Source: Salinimicrobium profundisediminis (GTDB lineage Bacteria; Bacteroidota; Bacteroidia; Flavobacteriales; Flavobacteriaceae). Taken from it: DNA of 64,000 nt. The stretch is from contig NZ_JAPJDA010000001.1 of assembly GCF_026241755.1 (NCBI RefSeq), positions 124,001-188,000 on the forward strand, in the 5' to 3' direction. The notes beneath the pieces were generated by a model. It saw nothing but the letters and a program-made list of their open reading frames with translations, did not search any database and was not told where the DNA came from. This document shows positions 18,185 through 26,469 of the stretch, piece after piece; positions within the stretch are counted from its first letter, which is position 1, and each line of letters opens with the position of its first letter. The position numbers and the translations under genes were made by a program.

Positions 18185-19693
18185 CTACATCCCGTGTTGA
18201 AACAGGTGATAATAAACTTCGTTAGCGTTGATTTTATCTTTGAATTCCCGAACATTTGTTTTTTCATCTATCACCAGTAATTCAATGCCGGCGATGTCGG
18301 CAAAATCTTCCAGAAATTCTGTAGTCAGCGCCTGAGTGTAAACAGTATGATGAGCGCCCCCGGCAAGTATCCAGGAGGTTGCAGCAATGTCTAGATCTGG
18401 TTTTGGATCCCAAAGCACCCGTGCGACAGGTAAATTTGGCAGGTCTGCTTCAGGTTTTACGGCCTCCACTTCATTTACTATTAATCTGAATCTATTACCT
18501 AAATCGATCAAGGAAGCATTGAGTGCAGGGCCTTCAGGGGAATTGAATACCAGCCTAACCGGATCTTCTTTCCCTCCAATTCCCAGCGGATGTACTTCAC
18601 ATGAAGGTTTAGCATCGGCAATAGTGGGACAGATCTCGAGCATATGCGACCCCAGAACATAAGATTTCTGCGGACTAAAATGATAGGTATAATCTTCCAT
18701 AAAAGATGTTCCGCCCTCAAGACCTTGGGTCATTACTTTCATGGCTCGCAGAAGCGCAGCTGTTTTCCAGTCTCCCTCGGCTCCAAAACCGTAACCATCG
18801 GCCATTAAACGTTGTACGGCAATTCCCGGTAATTGTTTCAGTTCTCCGAGATTTTCAAAAGTATCGGTAAAAGCTTTAAAACCGCCTTCTTCTAGAAATG
18901 AACGAAGGCCAAGTTCAATTTTTGCAGCTTCCTTTAACGAGTCTCTTTTCTCACCATTCTTCTGAAGTTTTTCTGAAAGATTATATGAAGATTCATACTC
19001 CTCCAGCAACTTGTCTACATCTGCGTCTGAAACCTTGTTGATATGCGCCACAACTTCCGAAGAATCATAGCCATTTACAGACATTCCAAATTTCATCTGG
19101 GCTGCCACTTTATCTCCTTCAGTTACAGCAACCTCGCGCATATTGTCACCAATTCGAGCCACTTTAAGGTTCTGCAGCTCGTCCCAACCCAGCACCACTC
19201 TGCACCAATTGCCAATCTTTTGCTGTACGCGCTCTTCCTGCCAGTGACCTACGATCACCTTTCTCTTTTTGCGCATTCTGGACATCATAAAACCGAATTC
19301 CCGGTCTCCGTGTGCAGACTGGTTCAGGTTCATGAAATCCATATCGATCTTTCCCCAGGGAATCTCGGCGTTGAATTGTGTATGAAGGTGGCAAATAGGT
19401 TTCTTGAGAATACTAAGGCCTCTAATCCACATTTTGGCGGGGGAAAAAGTGTGCATCCAGGTGATGATACCAATACATTTTTTCTCGCTGTTGGCCAGCT
19501 GGAGAAGGTCTGTGATCTCATCGGGCGTCTTTACCGTCTCTTTGTGGACAATTTTTAATGGGATCTTATTTGATCCATTAAACCCATCAACTATGGCTGC
19601 GGAATTCTTTGCGACCTGGTTAAGAGTTTCTTCCCCGTAAAGGTGCTGACTCCCGGTTACAAACCAAATTTCCTTTTCTTCTGTACTGATCAT
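18185..19693 (-). CDS. araA: L-arabinose isomerase
   Basis: This 502-residue protein matches the normal length of AraA. Motifs include the N-terminal [17 protein letters not shown], the central [30 protein letters not shown] and the C-terminal [17 protein letters not shown], with the catalytic metal-binding Glu/His residues. It converts L-arabinose to L-ribulose in the cytoplasm. It follows araD after 81 bases that contain a strong hairpin with a T-run, so its level may be set by read-through. The downstream gene galM starts 17 bases later. Confidence 0.98.
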   Translation of the reverse strand: MISTEEKEIWFVTGSQHLYGEETLNQVAKNSAAIVDGFNGSNKIPLKIVHKETVKTPDEITDLLQLANSEKKCIGIITWMHTFSPAKMWIRGLSILKKPICHLHTQFNAEIPWGKIDMDFMNLNQSAHGDREFGFMMSRMRKKRKVIVGHWQEERVQQKIGNWCRVVLGWDELQNLKVARIGDNMREVAVTEGDKVAAQMKFGMSVNGYDSSEVVAHINKVSDADVDKLLEEYESSYNLSEKLQKNGEKRDSLKEAAKIELGLRSFLEEGGFKAFTDTFENLGELKQLPGIAVQRLMADGYGFGAEGDWKTAALLRAMKVMTQGLEGGTSFMEDYTYHFSPQKSYVLGSHMLEICPTIADAKPSCEVHPLGIGGKEDPVRLVFNSPEGPALNASLIDLGNRFRLIVNEVEAVKPEADLPNLPVARVLWDPKPDLDIAATSWILAGGAHHTVYTQALTTEFLEDFADIAGIELLVIDEKTNVREFKDKINANEVYYHLFQHGM

Positions 19694-19730
19694 TTATTCT
19701 GAATTAGGGGTTTTTTATATTTCATTAAAA

Positions 19731-19763
19731 AGACCTCACAGGTTTTAAAAACCTGTGAGGTCT
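19731..19763 (-). repeat. Perfect 33-base inverted repeat between araD and araA, terminator-like
   Basis: Two 16-base arms (AGACCTCACAGGTTTT and its exact complement) flank a single A. On the transcribed minus strand the stem is followed directly by TTTTT, giving the shape of an intrinsic terminator or attenuator inside the ara operon, 11 bases after the araD stop. From memory, such GACCTCACAGG palindromes are common interspersed elements in flavobacterial genomes; no second copy is seen here. Confidence 0.8.
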
Positions 19764-19774
19764 GATTCGTTTAA

Positions 19775-20479
19775 TTATTTCTGACCGTAATAGGCATTTT
19801 TGCCATGTTTACGTTCGTAGTGTTTTTTAATAAGTGAATCCTTTAGCCTGGGGGCTTCGGGATTTATCTGAAGGGTCAAAAATGCCATTTTTGACACCTC
19901 TTCCAAAACCTTGCTGTTGTACACCGCTTTGGCTGCATTCTTGCCCCAGGTAAATGGTCCGTGGTTTCCTATAAGCACCATTTGAACTTCTTCATAAGAC
20001 AGGTTTTTATCCCTGAAGCAGTCCAGGATCTGTATCCCGGTATTGTGTTCATAATTCCCTTCAATGAGATCATCCCGCATTGGCGGAGCACAGGGAATAT
20101 CGGTGGTTAGATGGTCGGCGTGAGTAGTTCCAAAGATTGGAACATCTCTTTGCGCCTGCGCCCATGCTACCGAGTAGGTTGCGTGGGTGTGTGCCACTCC
20201 GCCAATTTCCTTCCAGTTCTTATATAAGAAAGCGTGAGTTTTAGTGTCTGAAGAAGGCCTCATTTCCCCCTCAAGGACATTGTTATCAAAATCGAGGATC
20301 ACAATATCTTCAGGTTTTAGATCTTCATAGGGCACGCCGCTGGGTTTAATCGCAAAAACACCTTTTTCGCGGTCTACGGCACTCACATTTCCGAAGGTAT
20401 AGATCACGAGATTCAATGCATTGAGCTGCATATTGGCCTCATAACATTCCTGTTTCAATTCCTGATAAATAGAACTCAT
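19775..20479 (-). CDS. araD: L-ribulose-5-phosphate 4-epimerase
   Basis: This 234-residue protein is typical of AraD. It has the zinc-binding HTHATYSVAWAQA, a third His in GTTHADH, GNHGPFTWGKNA and the family C-terminus KHYERKHGKNAYYGQ. It converts L-ribulose 5-phosphate to D-xylulose 5-phosphate, joining arabinose to the pentose phosphate pathway. Its start overlaps the end of araB by four bases (ATGA), so the two are translationally coupled. Bases 19875-19895 form a perfect palindrome encoding part of SKMAFLT, shared with the intergenic repeat at 7365. Confidence 0.97.
   Translation of the reverse strand: MSSIYQELKQECYEANMQLNALNLVIYTFGNVSAVDREKGVFAIKPSGVPYEDLKPEDIVILDFDNNVLEGEMRPSSDTKTHAFLYKNWKEIGGVAHTHATYSVAWAQAQRDVPIFGTTHADHLTTDIPCAPPMRDDLIEGNYEHNTGIQILDCFRDKNLSYEEVQMVLIGNHGPFTWGKNAAKAVYNSKVLEEVSKMAFLTLQINPEAPRLKDSLIKKHYERKHGKNAYYGQK
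19875..19895 (-). repeat. Palindrome inside araD, same core as the repeat at 7365
   Basis: GTCAAAAATG and CATTTTTGAC flank a single C on the plus strand. Read on the minus strand, 22 bases are identical to 7365-7386. Here the element lies in frame within a conserved part of araD without breaking the protein. Confidence 0.7.
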
Positions 20480-22161
20480 TGTTGGTTTATTTTTCTGGTT
20501 GCACTTTTTTCGGCAAAGGCGCCCAATTCTTTGTACTCCTGCATTAATTGGGCATAGATTTTCACCTCCTCTTTCTTCGGAAGATATTCTGCTTCAAAAT
20601 CACTGCCCAGGGTTTTACTGGCTTCGATCACGTTTGGATAAAGACCTGCAGCAACAGCTGCATAAATGGCCGCCCCAAGGGCAGGTGCTTCATCTGAAGC
20701 TGCTACTTTAATAGGCATATTTAGCACATTTGCCAGGGTTTGCATGATAAAAGGGGATTTTCGGGCCACTCCTCCAATTCCTATCACGCTATTGATCTTC
20801 ACACCTTCTTCTTCAAAACGGTTCACGATCTCTTTAGAACCAAAGCAAATTGCATTGATCAAAGCTTTAAAAATATGGGGGGCTTTAGATCCTAAAGACA
20901 GGTTGGAAATGGCACTTTTCAACTCCTGATTGGCATCGGGGGTTCTTCGGCCGTTGATCCAATCCAGGGCGATTGGCAGGCTCTCAAAAATGTCAATTTT
21001 CTCTGCCTCTTCAGAAAGTTTCCTGATGAAGTTCTTTTCGGCTTCTGCCTTTAGTTGCTCTTTTTGTTCTTCAGAAAGTATATCCGAATTATAAATAAGA
21101 TTATCCAGGGGCCAGGAAAGTACATCCTTGAACCACGCCAGCACATCTCCAAAAGCGGACTGCCCTGCTTCGAGACCTATCATCTGCGGAATTACCGAAC
21201 CGTCTACCTGCCCACAAATTCCTTTTACAGTTTTATCTCCAACGTTTTCTTTGGAAGATATAATAATGTCGCAGGTGGAGGTTCCCATTACCCGAACTAA
21301 AGTGTGTTTATCGATCTTAGCACCTACAGCGCCAGAGTGTGCATCAAAAACCCCTACTGCAATAACACAATCTGTACTTAATCCTAATTTTTGAGCCCAT
21401 TTGGCACTTAAGTTCCCGGCAACCTCATCGGAGGTGTAGGTCTCGTTGTATAATCTTCCGCGAAGCTCACCTAAATAAGGGTCCAGCCTGTTGAGGAAAT
21501 CTTCGGAAGGAAGTCCGCCCCAGCTTTCGTGCCACATAGCTTTATGCCCGGCAGCACAGCGGCTTCGTTTGAATGACTGCAAATCCTGATCTTCAATGAG
21601 CATAAAGGTCATAAGATCACAATGCTCCATCCAGGAATAAGCTGCATTTTTAACCTTTTCATCTTCCCTGATGACGTGGGTGATCTTCGCCCAAAACCAT
21701 TCGGAGGAATAAATTCCTCCTTCGTATTTGGTATAATTCTCTCCTCCCCAATTCTCTGCCAGCTCATTGATCTCATTAGCTTCCTTAATGGCAGTATGGT
21801 CTTTCCACAACACCATCATAGCATTGGGGTTCTCTTCAAAACCCTGCACAAGTGCCAATGGAGTTCCTTCTTTAGTAACTGCAATTGGGGATGAGCCAGT
21901 GGTGTCTATGCAGATCCCTTTTACAGCCTGGCCATCAATTCCACTTTTTTCTACAACTCCTTTAATGGTTTTTTCAAGACCTTCAATATGATCTAAAGGG
22001 TGTTGCCGGAATTGATTTATCGCTGCGTTACAGTATTTCTGCTCCTTCCATCGTGGGTAATAATAAGTATCTGAGGCCAGTTCCTTCCCGTTTTCGGAGT
22101 CCACCAAAACAGCTCTCACCGAGTCGGTTCCATAATCAAGGCCTATAACATAATTCTTCAT
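20476..22161 (-). CDS. araB: Ribulokinase
   Basis: This 561-residue FGGY-family kinase has the N-terminal phosphate motif GLDYGTDSVRAVLVD, CIDTTGSSPIAV, the substrate region VGVFDAHSGAVGA, VRVMGTSTCDIII and the FGGY second signature IGIGGVARKSPFIMQTLANVL. It phosphorylates L-ribulose with ATP. It is the first gene of araB-araD-araA-galM-symporter. A TATATTTG -7 box 30 bases before the start, with an inverted repeat over the -33 region, shows where the operon promoter lies. Confidence 0.97.
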   Translation of the reverse strand: MKNYVIGLDYGTDSVRAVLVDSENGKELASDTYYYPRWKEQKYCNAAINQFRQHPLDHIEGLEKTIKGVVEKSGIDGQAVKGICIDTTGSSPIAVTKEGTPLALVQGFEENPNAMMVLWKDHTAIKEANEINELAENWGGENYTKYEGGIYSSEWFWAKITHVIREDEKVKNAAYSWMEHCDLMTFMLIEDQDLQSFKRSRCAAGHKAMWHESWGGLPSEDFLNRLDPYLGELRGRLYNETYTSDEVAGNLSAKWAQKLGLSTDCVIAVGVFDAHSGAVGAKIDKHTLVRVMGTSTCDIIISSKENVGDKTVKGICGQVDGSVIPQMIGLEAGQSAFGDVLAWFKDVLSWPLDNLIYNSDILSEEQKEQLKAEAEKNFIRKLSEEAEKIDIFESLPIALDWINGRRTPDANQELKSAISNLSLGSKAPHIFKALINAICFGSKEIVNRFEEEGVKINSVIGIGGVARKSPFIMQTLANVLNMPIKVAASDEAPALGAAIYAAVAAGLYPNVIEASKTLGSDFEAEYLPKKEEVKIYAQLMQEYKELGAFAEKSATRKINQQ

Positions 22162-22190
22162 CTTAATAGTAATTGCTTAAAACAGATACT

Positions 22191-22198
22191 CAAATATA
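22191..22198 (-). promoter_or_regulatory. -7 promoter box (TATATTTG) of the araBDA operon
   Basis: On the minus strand TATATTTG matches the Bacteroidota sigma factor -7 consensus TAnnTTTG exactly, 30 bases before the araB start. No clear TTTG is visible at -33; that position is occupied by the operator candidate at 22213-22233. Confidence 0.55.
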
Positions 22199-22212
22199 AG
22201 TTTCTTTTTGAT

Positions 22213-22233
22213 TAAGTGTCATTAAAACACTTA
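22213..22233 (-). promoter_or_regulatory. Operator candidate TAAGTGT-N7-ACACTTA upstream of araB
   Basis: A perfect inverted repeat with 7-base arms and a 7-base spacer (CATTAAA) begins 14 bases upstream of the -7 box and covers the -33 region. A protein bound there would repress. The same pattern lies before the first susC (63883) and, less perfectly, before the second GH9 (11550). From memory, Bacteroidota arabinose genes can be controlled by a Nudix-type AraR repressor; I cannot confirm that its site equals this one. Confidence 0.65.
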
Positions 22234-22326
22234 TAAATAATTAACAAAATTTTAAATTTAACAATCTTGCCAGAAAAATCTTCGTACTCCCGACTTAAAA
22301 ACTCTATTAATATTCTACTTTTCGGG

Positions 22327-24732
22327 TTAGTCCTGTTCTTTATCCTTTAATAATCTAACATCGTAAATTCCTGCAGTACGAGAACCTGGGACTGCTTCAA
22401 ATCTCAGCTTTAAGATACCATCGCTATTTTTTACCACTCCGGCAGGAAGTTTATAATCCTTTTCAAAGAACCTGTTTCCCTCCAGGCCATAAAAACTTTC
22501 TTCGGAAATGAGTTCGTCATTAATGAAGATTTTAAAATTGCGCCCTTCATCTCCTCCAAAGTAAGTGATCCTAAGTTTTCGTGCCTGTTTCTCCTTATCG
22601 ACCAGGTTATAACTGAACCAGCCTTCTGCATCTCTCCAGTGCCTATCCCGATGCGTGCCGATGTTTGAATTCTGGCTTTCTATAAAATGATCGGCCTCCG
22701 GTTGTTGTTCGCCGGGAGCGACCCTGTCAATGGTTAAGGCCGCCAACATCTTTTCTTCCTCCTCCTTTTTCTCCAGTTCCTTCCTTATCTTCTCCACCCC
22801 TTCAGTAGTTTCCAGAGGAAGATAAATGGCATACCGGGAGTCATGGAGCTTGTAAAATGGTATGAACTCCAGGTCTTTAAATTGATTAGGATATAAAACC
22901 TCTGACGCCGAAAATGTCAGTTTTTTACCAGGCACTTTCTTCACCAGGGTTTCAACCTTTTCAGTTTCATCTGAAATAAAATAAGGCACTTCTGAAAGCG
23001 GAATGATCTCCCCGGCTGCAATATGACCTCCCCTACTATCATCGGCAAAAAGTCCATCCATATCCTGATCGCCTGTTTTAGCTGCCAATACAATGGGGCC
23101 GTATTTTAAAGCCTTGTAATCTGAACCATCGGGAAGTCTTTCAGAAGTAAGATGCATGGGCAACTTCACATCGACCCTGTCACCATCTTTCCATTTTCTT
23201 TTAATGCTGAAGTAATTCCCGGAAGTTGTATTCACCTCAAACGGTTTTCCATTTACTTCAACGTTGAACTCCCCCTGCGAAATCCAGCGTGGATATCTTA
23301 TTTTTAAGTTTAATTCCTTAGGATCTTTAGTCTCGATGAGAAATGATGTGGACTCTTCTTCAGGAAAATTGGTTCTCTGAGTTAATGAAAAATCCTTCTC
23401 CTCCCAATTGAGAGTAGAAGGAATAAATAGATTCACATAAAGCTCATTTTCAGAATAGGCATATATGAATTCATTGTACTTGCCATGGTTTTCAATACCA
23501 GAGCCTACGCAACACCAGAAACTGGTTTCCGGCTGAGAATACACCCGGTAGTGTCCCGGACGCATAGGGGTGAAATAGACAAACCCTCCTTTTTCGGGAT
23601 GTTGAGACGACAAAATGTGATTATACAGACCTTCCTCGTAATAATCTAAATATTTCTCCAAACCTTCTGCCTGGAAGAGCTTTTTGCTCAATTTGAGCAT
23701 GTTGTAAGTATTACAGGTTTCGGGTCCCTGTACGTCGGTAATCATTGAAGCAAAATCGGTAGTTGGATGAAAATGTTCCCTTACACTATTCCCTCCAATA
23801 GCAACAGAGCGCTCTTCTACAACATTCTCCCAAAAATATTTAGCGGCCTCATGGTAATTTTCATCACCTGATATTGCAGCAACTGTTTCGAACCCAATAA
23901 CCTTGGGGATCTGCGTGTTTGCATGCATCCCGTTTAAGACATCATTCTCCTGACTTAAAGGATCAAGCAATGCCTTCTGAGAAAATTGCCTGGCCAGTTC
24001 CAGGTATTTTTCCTCCCCTGTCAATTTAGCCACATCTGCAAAGACCTCATTTAATCCACCATGTTCGGAGATAAGAAGGGACTGGATCTGTTCATTTGAA
24101 AGGTTTGCAGTAAGATCGATCATCCAGTCGGTAAAATCGATGAGCATTTCCTTAGCCAAAGGATTTCCTGTATGTTGATATGCATCGAGTAATCCTGCGT
24201 AGGTTTTATGGATGTTATAAAGAGGCACCCACCTGTTATTCAGACTAAAACTAGCCGGCTTGAGTTCACCAGATCTTATTTCTGCCCATAACTCTTTACT
24301 TCCCGGAACACCTCCAATATAACCGGTGCCGTAAGCGTCCTGCGCACGTTTGAGTTCAGCAAGCATATATTCTAATCTTTCATATGCCTCTTCACTACCT
24401 GCAGATGCATACATTTGTGCCAGGGCAGTAAGATAATGGCCTCCAATGTGACCATCCAACCCGGAATTTTCCCAATTGGTATAGCTTGTAGTCTTTGGTT
24501 CCAAGCCCGCTTCCCGTAAAAAGGGCGCCAATAATTTATCTGGCTCCAATTCGAGAATGTAGTTGAGATCTGTAAGCATTGCCTGTTTAAAAGACCCTTC
24601 TCCCAGCTCTACGTCCTGAAGCTTAAAAAATTTAATGTCGCTCTTACTTTGAGCCCAGACATTAGGTCCAAAAGCAAAAGCTATTAGAAGCAAATTGAAA
24701 AGAATGTGGTGCTTGTGATCTTTAATCATCAA
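22327..24732 (-). CDS. GH127/GH146 beta-L-arabinofuranosidase
   Basis: This 801-residue protein (DUF1680 fold) has a signal peptide (cleavage near NVWAQ), an (alpha/alpha)6 barrel to about residue 430 and C-terminal beta domains, including an extra domain after about 660. The zinc-thiolate active site is complete: acid/base candidate Glu319 (SVREHF), Glu338 and Cys340 (GPETCNTYNML), and Cys407/Cys408 (FWCCVGSGIENHGKYNE). These correspond to the Glu, Cys, Cys-Cys set of HypBA1. The enzyme releases beta-L-arabinofuranose with retention. It lies 22 bases after the GH51 gene, and the two handle beta- and alpha-linked arabinofuranose respectively. The longer C-terminus favours GH146 over GH127, but this is uncertain. 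Confidence 0.92.
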   Translation of the reverse strand: MMIKDHKHHILFNLLLIAFAFGPNVWAQSKSDIKFFKLQDVELGEGSFKQAMLTDLNYILELEPDKLLAPFLREAGLEPKTTSYTNWENSGLDGHIGGHYLTALAQMYASAGSEEAYERLEYMLAELKRAQDAYGTGYIGGVPGSKELWAEIRSGELKPASFSLNNRWVPLYNIHKTYAGLLDAYQHTGNPLAKEMLIDFTDWMIDLTANLSNEQIQSLLISEHGGLNEVFADVAKLTGEEKYLELARQFSQKALLDPLSQENDVLNGMHANTQIPKVIGFETVAAISGDENYHEAAKYFWENVVEERSVAIGGNSVREHFHPTTDFASMITDVQGPETCNTYNMLKLSKKLFQAEGLEKYLDYYEEGLYNHILSSQHPEKGGFVYFTPMRPGHYRVYSQPETSFWCCVGSGIENHGKYNEFIYAYSENELYVNLFIPSTLNWEEKDFSLTQRTNFPEEESTSFLIETKDPKELNLKIRYPRWISQGEFNVEVNGKPFEVNTTSGNYFSIKRKWKDGDRVDVKLPMHLTSERLPDGSDYKALKYGPIVLAAKTGDQDMDGLFADDSRGGHIAAGEIIPLSEVPYFISDETEKVETLVKKVPGKKLTFSASEVLYPNQFKDLEFIPFYKLHDSRYAIYLPLETTEGVEKIRKELEKKEEEEKMLAALTIDRVAPGEQQPEADHFIESQNSNIGTHRDRHWRDAEGWFSYNLVDKEKQARKLRITYFGGDEGRNFKIFINDELISEESFYGLEGNRFFEKDYKLPAGVVKNSDGILKLRFEAVPGSRTAGIYDVRLLKDKEQD

Positions 24733-24754
24733 CGCAGGTTTTTAGATTGTTAAA

Positions 24755-26299
24755 TTATTTTTTTGAGGAAAGCACTACAACTGAGAAAGGAGGTAAGACC
24801 ATTGATAGTTTGCCATTTTTCAGGTTGAAATCTTTAAAATCCTTAATAGTAATTTTATCAGGGTCATCAAAAGTATTATGATCCTGGATTTTTCCTGATC
24901 GAAGGATTTGTCCCTGCATTTTCTTCACATCCATACCTTCCAGATCAATTTCAACCTTATGTTCCTTTTGGGCATCTATATTGACGAGAGAAATGTTCGT
25001 GCTTCCCGCCTCACTTTTAGAAGCCGAAACAGAAATGGCCGGTAAAGATTCCCCGTTGAAAGTGTACTCAGGAGAATCAAAAGCCACCGGAAGCAACTTA
25101 GCATCGTGGTGCACTGTATACATTTTGAAAACATGATAAGTGGGGGTAAGGATCATTTTCTCCCCTTCGGTAAGTATTTGTGCCTGCAAAACATTCACAG
25201 TCTGGGCGATATTGGCCATTTTTACCCTCTCACTATGATTATTGAAGATATTCAAAGTTGCCCCTGCAATCATTGCATCTCGCATGGTGTTCTGCTGATA
25301 AAGGAATCCCGGATTGGTACCTTCTTCTACTTCGTACCAGCCACCCCACTCGTCTACTGCTAAGTCTATTTCATTTTCAGGATCATATTTTTCCATAACC
25401 TCTATATGCCCGGCCACAAACTCATCCATTTTAAGAGCTTCCTTCATACTCTTAAAATAGATATCTTCAGTATAATTTGTGGAAGGTCCTTTCGCTTTCC
25501 AATCAATTACAGCATAATGATGCAATCCTACTGCTTCAATAAGGGATTTTGGCACCTCCCGCATTAAGACCTCGGTCCAATGATAATCATCACCTGTGGC
25601 CCCTGCTGCAATTCTATAAAGATTTTCATTATTTTCTGAGGCGTTCATAAAAGTAGCGTACTGCTTATATATATTAGCGTAATATTCAGCGGTCATATTA
25701 CCGCCGCAGCCCCACATCTCATTTCCAATTCCCCAAAATTTCACATTCCAGGGTTCTTCCCTTCCGTTTTCCTTTCTCAGTTTAGCCATAGGGCTACCTG
25801 CAGGATGGTTGGTATACTGTACCCAGTCGGCGAAATCCTTTACTGTTCCGCTACCAACATTTCCTGATATAAAAGGCTCGGCTCCCAATTCTTCACACAG
25901 ATTTAAAAAGTTATGGGTTCCAAAGCTGTTGTCTTCGGTTACCCCACCCCACCAGGAGTTTACCATGGTTGGCCTTTCTTCTTGTGGACCAATTCCATCC
26001 TTCCACTGATAAGTATCTGCAAAACAGCCACCGGGCCACCTGAGGTTCGGGATTTGGATTTCCTTTAGGGCTTTAATAATATCTGTCCTAACTCCTTCTT
26101 TATTTGGAATTGCGCTGGTGTCCCCAACATAAAATCCGTCGTAGATAGAGCGACCGAGATGTTCAGCAAAATGACCATAAATGTGCTTGCTGATCTTTGG
26201 GGCATTTTGGTCTTCACGTACGGTAATCTTCGTTTCCTGTGCAAATACCACCGACTGGCACATAAAAAGAAAAATAAATAGGCTACTAATTTTTTTCAT
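24755..26299 (-). CDS. GH51 alpha-L-arabinofuranosidase
   Basis: This 514-residue protein has a signal peptide (ending SVVFAQ), a TIM barrel and a C-terminal beta-sandwich. The family opening ISKHIYGHFAEHLGRSIYDG is followed by acid/base Glu194 (FWGIGNEMWGCGG) and nucleophile Glu317 (LAVDEWGGWYE). It removes alpha-1,2/1,3/1,5-linked L-arabinofuranose from arabinoxylan or arabinan oligosaccharides; the signal peptide places it in the periplasm. It forms a pair with the downstream GH127/146, with its own promoter candidate in the 170-base leader. A decayed GH51 remnant lies at 9456. Confidence 0.96.
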   Translation of the reverse strand: MKKISSLFIFLFMCQSVVFAQETKITVREDQNAPKISKHIYGHFAEHLGRSIYDGFYVGDTSAIPNKEGVRTDIIKALKEIQIPNLRWPGGCFADTYQWKDGIGPQEERPTMVNSWWGGVTEDNSFGTHNFLNLCEELGAEPFISGNVGSGTVKDFADWVQYTNHPAGSPMAKLRKENGREEPWNVKFWGIGNEMWGCGGNMTAEYYANIYKQYATFMNASENNENLYRIAAGATGDDYHWTEVLMREVPKSLIEAVGLHHYAVIDWKAKGPSTNYTEDIYFKSMKEALKMDEFVAGHIEVMEKYDPENEIDLAVDEWGGWYEVEEGTNPGFLYQQNTMRDAMIAGATLNIFNNHSERVKMANIAQTVNVLQAQILTEGEKMILTPTYHVFKMYTVHHDAKLLPVAFDSPEYTFNGESLPAISVSASKSEAGSTNISLVNIDAQKEHKVEIDLEGMDVKKMQGQILRSGKIQDHNTFDDPDKITIKDFKDFNLKNGKLSMVLPPFSVVVLSSKK

Positions 26300-26388
26300 G
26301 ATTTACTGTTTAATTTTTTACTACTCAAAAGTCACTTCTCAAATATTTCAGAGCTGAATTAATATGTCTTTATCCCAAAATTTCCAAT

Positions 26389-26396
26389 CAAATTTA
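26389..26396 (-). promoter_or_regulatory. -7 promoter box (TAAATTTG) upstream of GH51
   Basis: On the minus strand TAAATTTG fits TAnnTTTG, 90 bases before the GH51 start. No convincing TTTG at -33 was found, so this is a candidate only. Confidence 0.4.
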
Positions 26397-26430
26397 TTGG
26401 AGTATATATCTCATATAAGCTTCTCTTCAG

Positions 26431-26456
26431 GTGTACTACATTTTATTTTTGTACAC
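26431..26456. promoter_or_regulatory. Wide inverted repeat GTGTAC-N14-GTACAC between GH31 and GH51
   Basis: Six-base arms (26431-26436 and 26451-26456) flank an AT-rich 14-base spacer, 35 bases upstream of the -7 candidate of the GH51 pair. No T-run follows on the minus strand, so it is more likely a binding site than the GH31 terminator. Confidence 0.45.
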
Positions 26457-26469
26457 AACACATTGAGCT

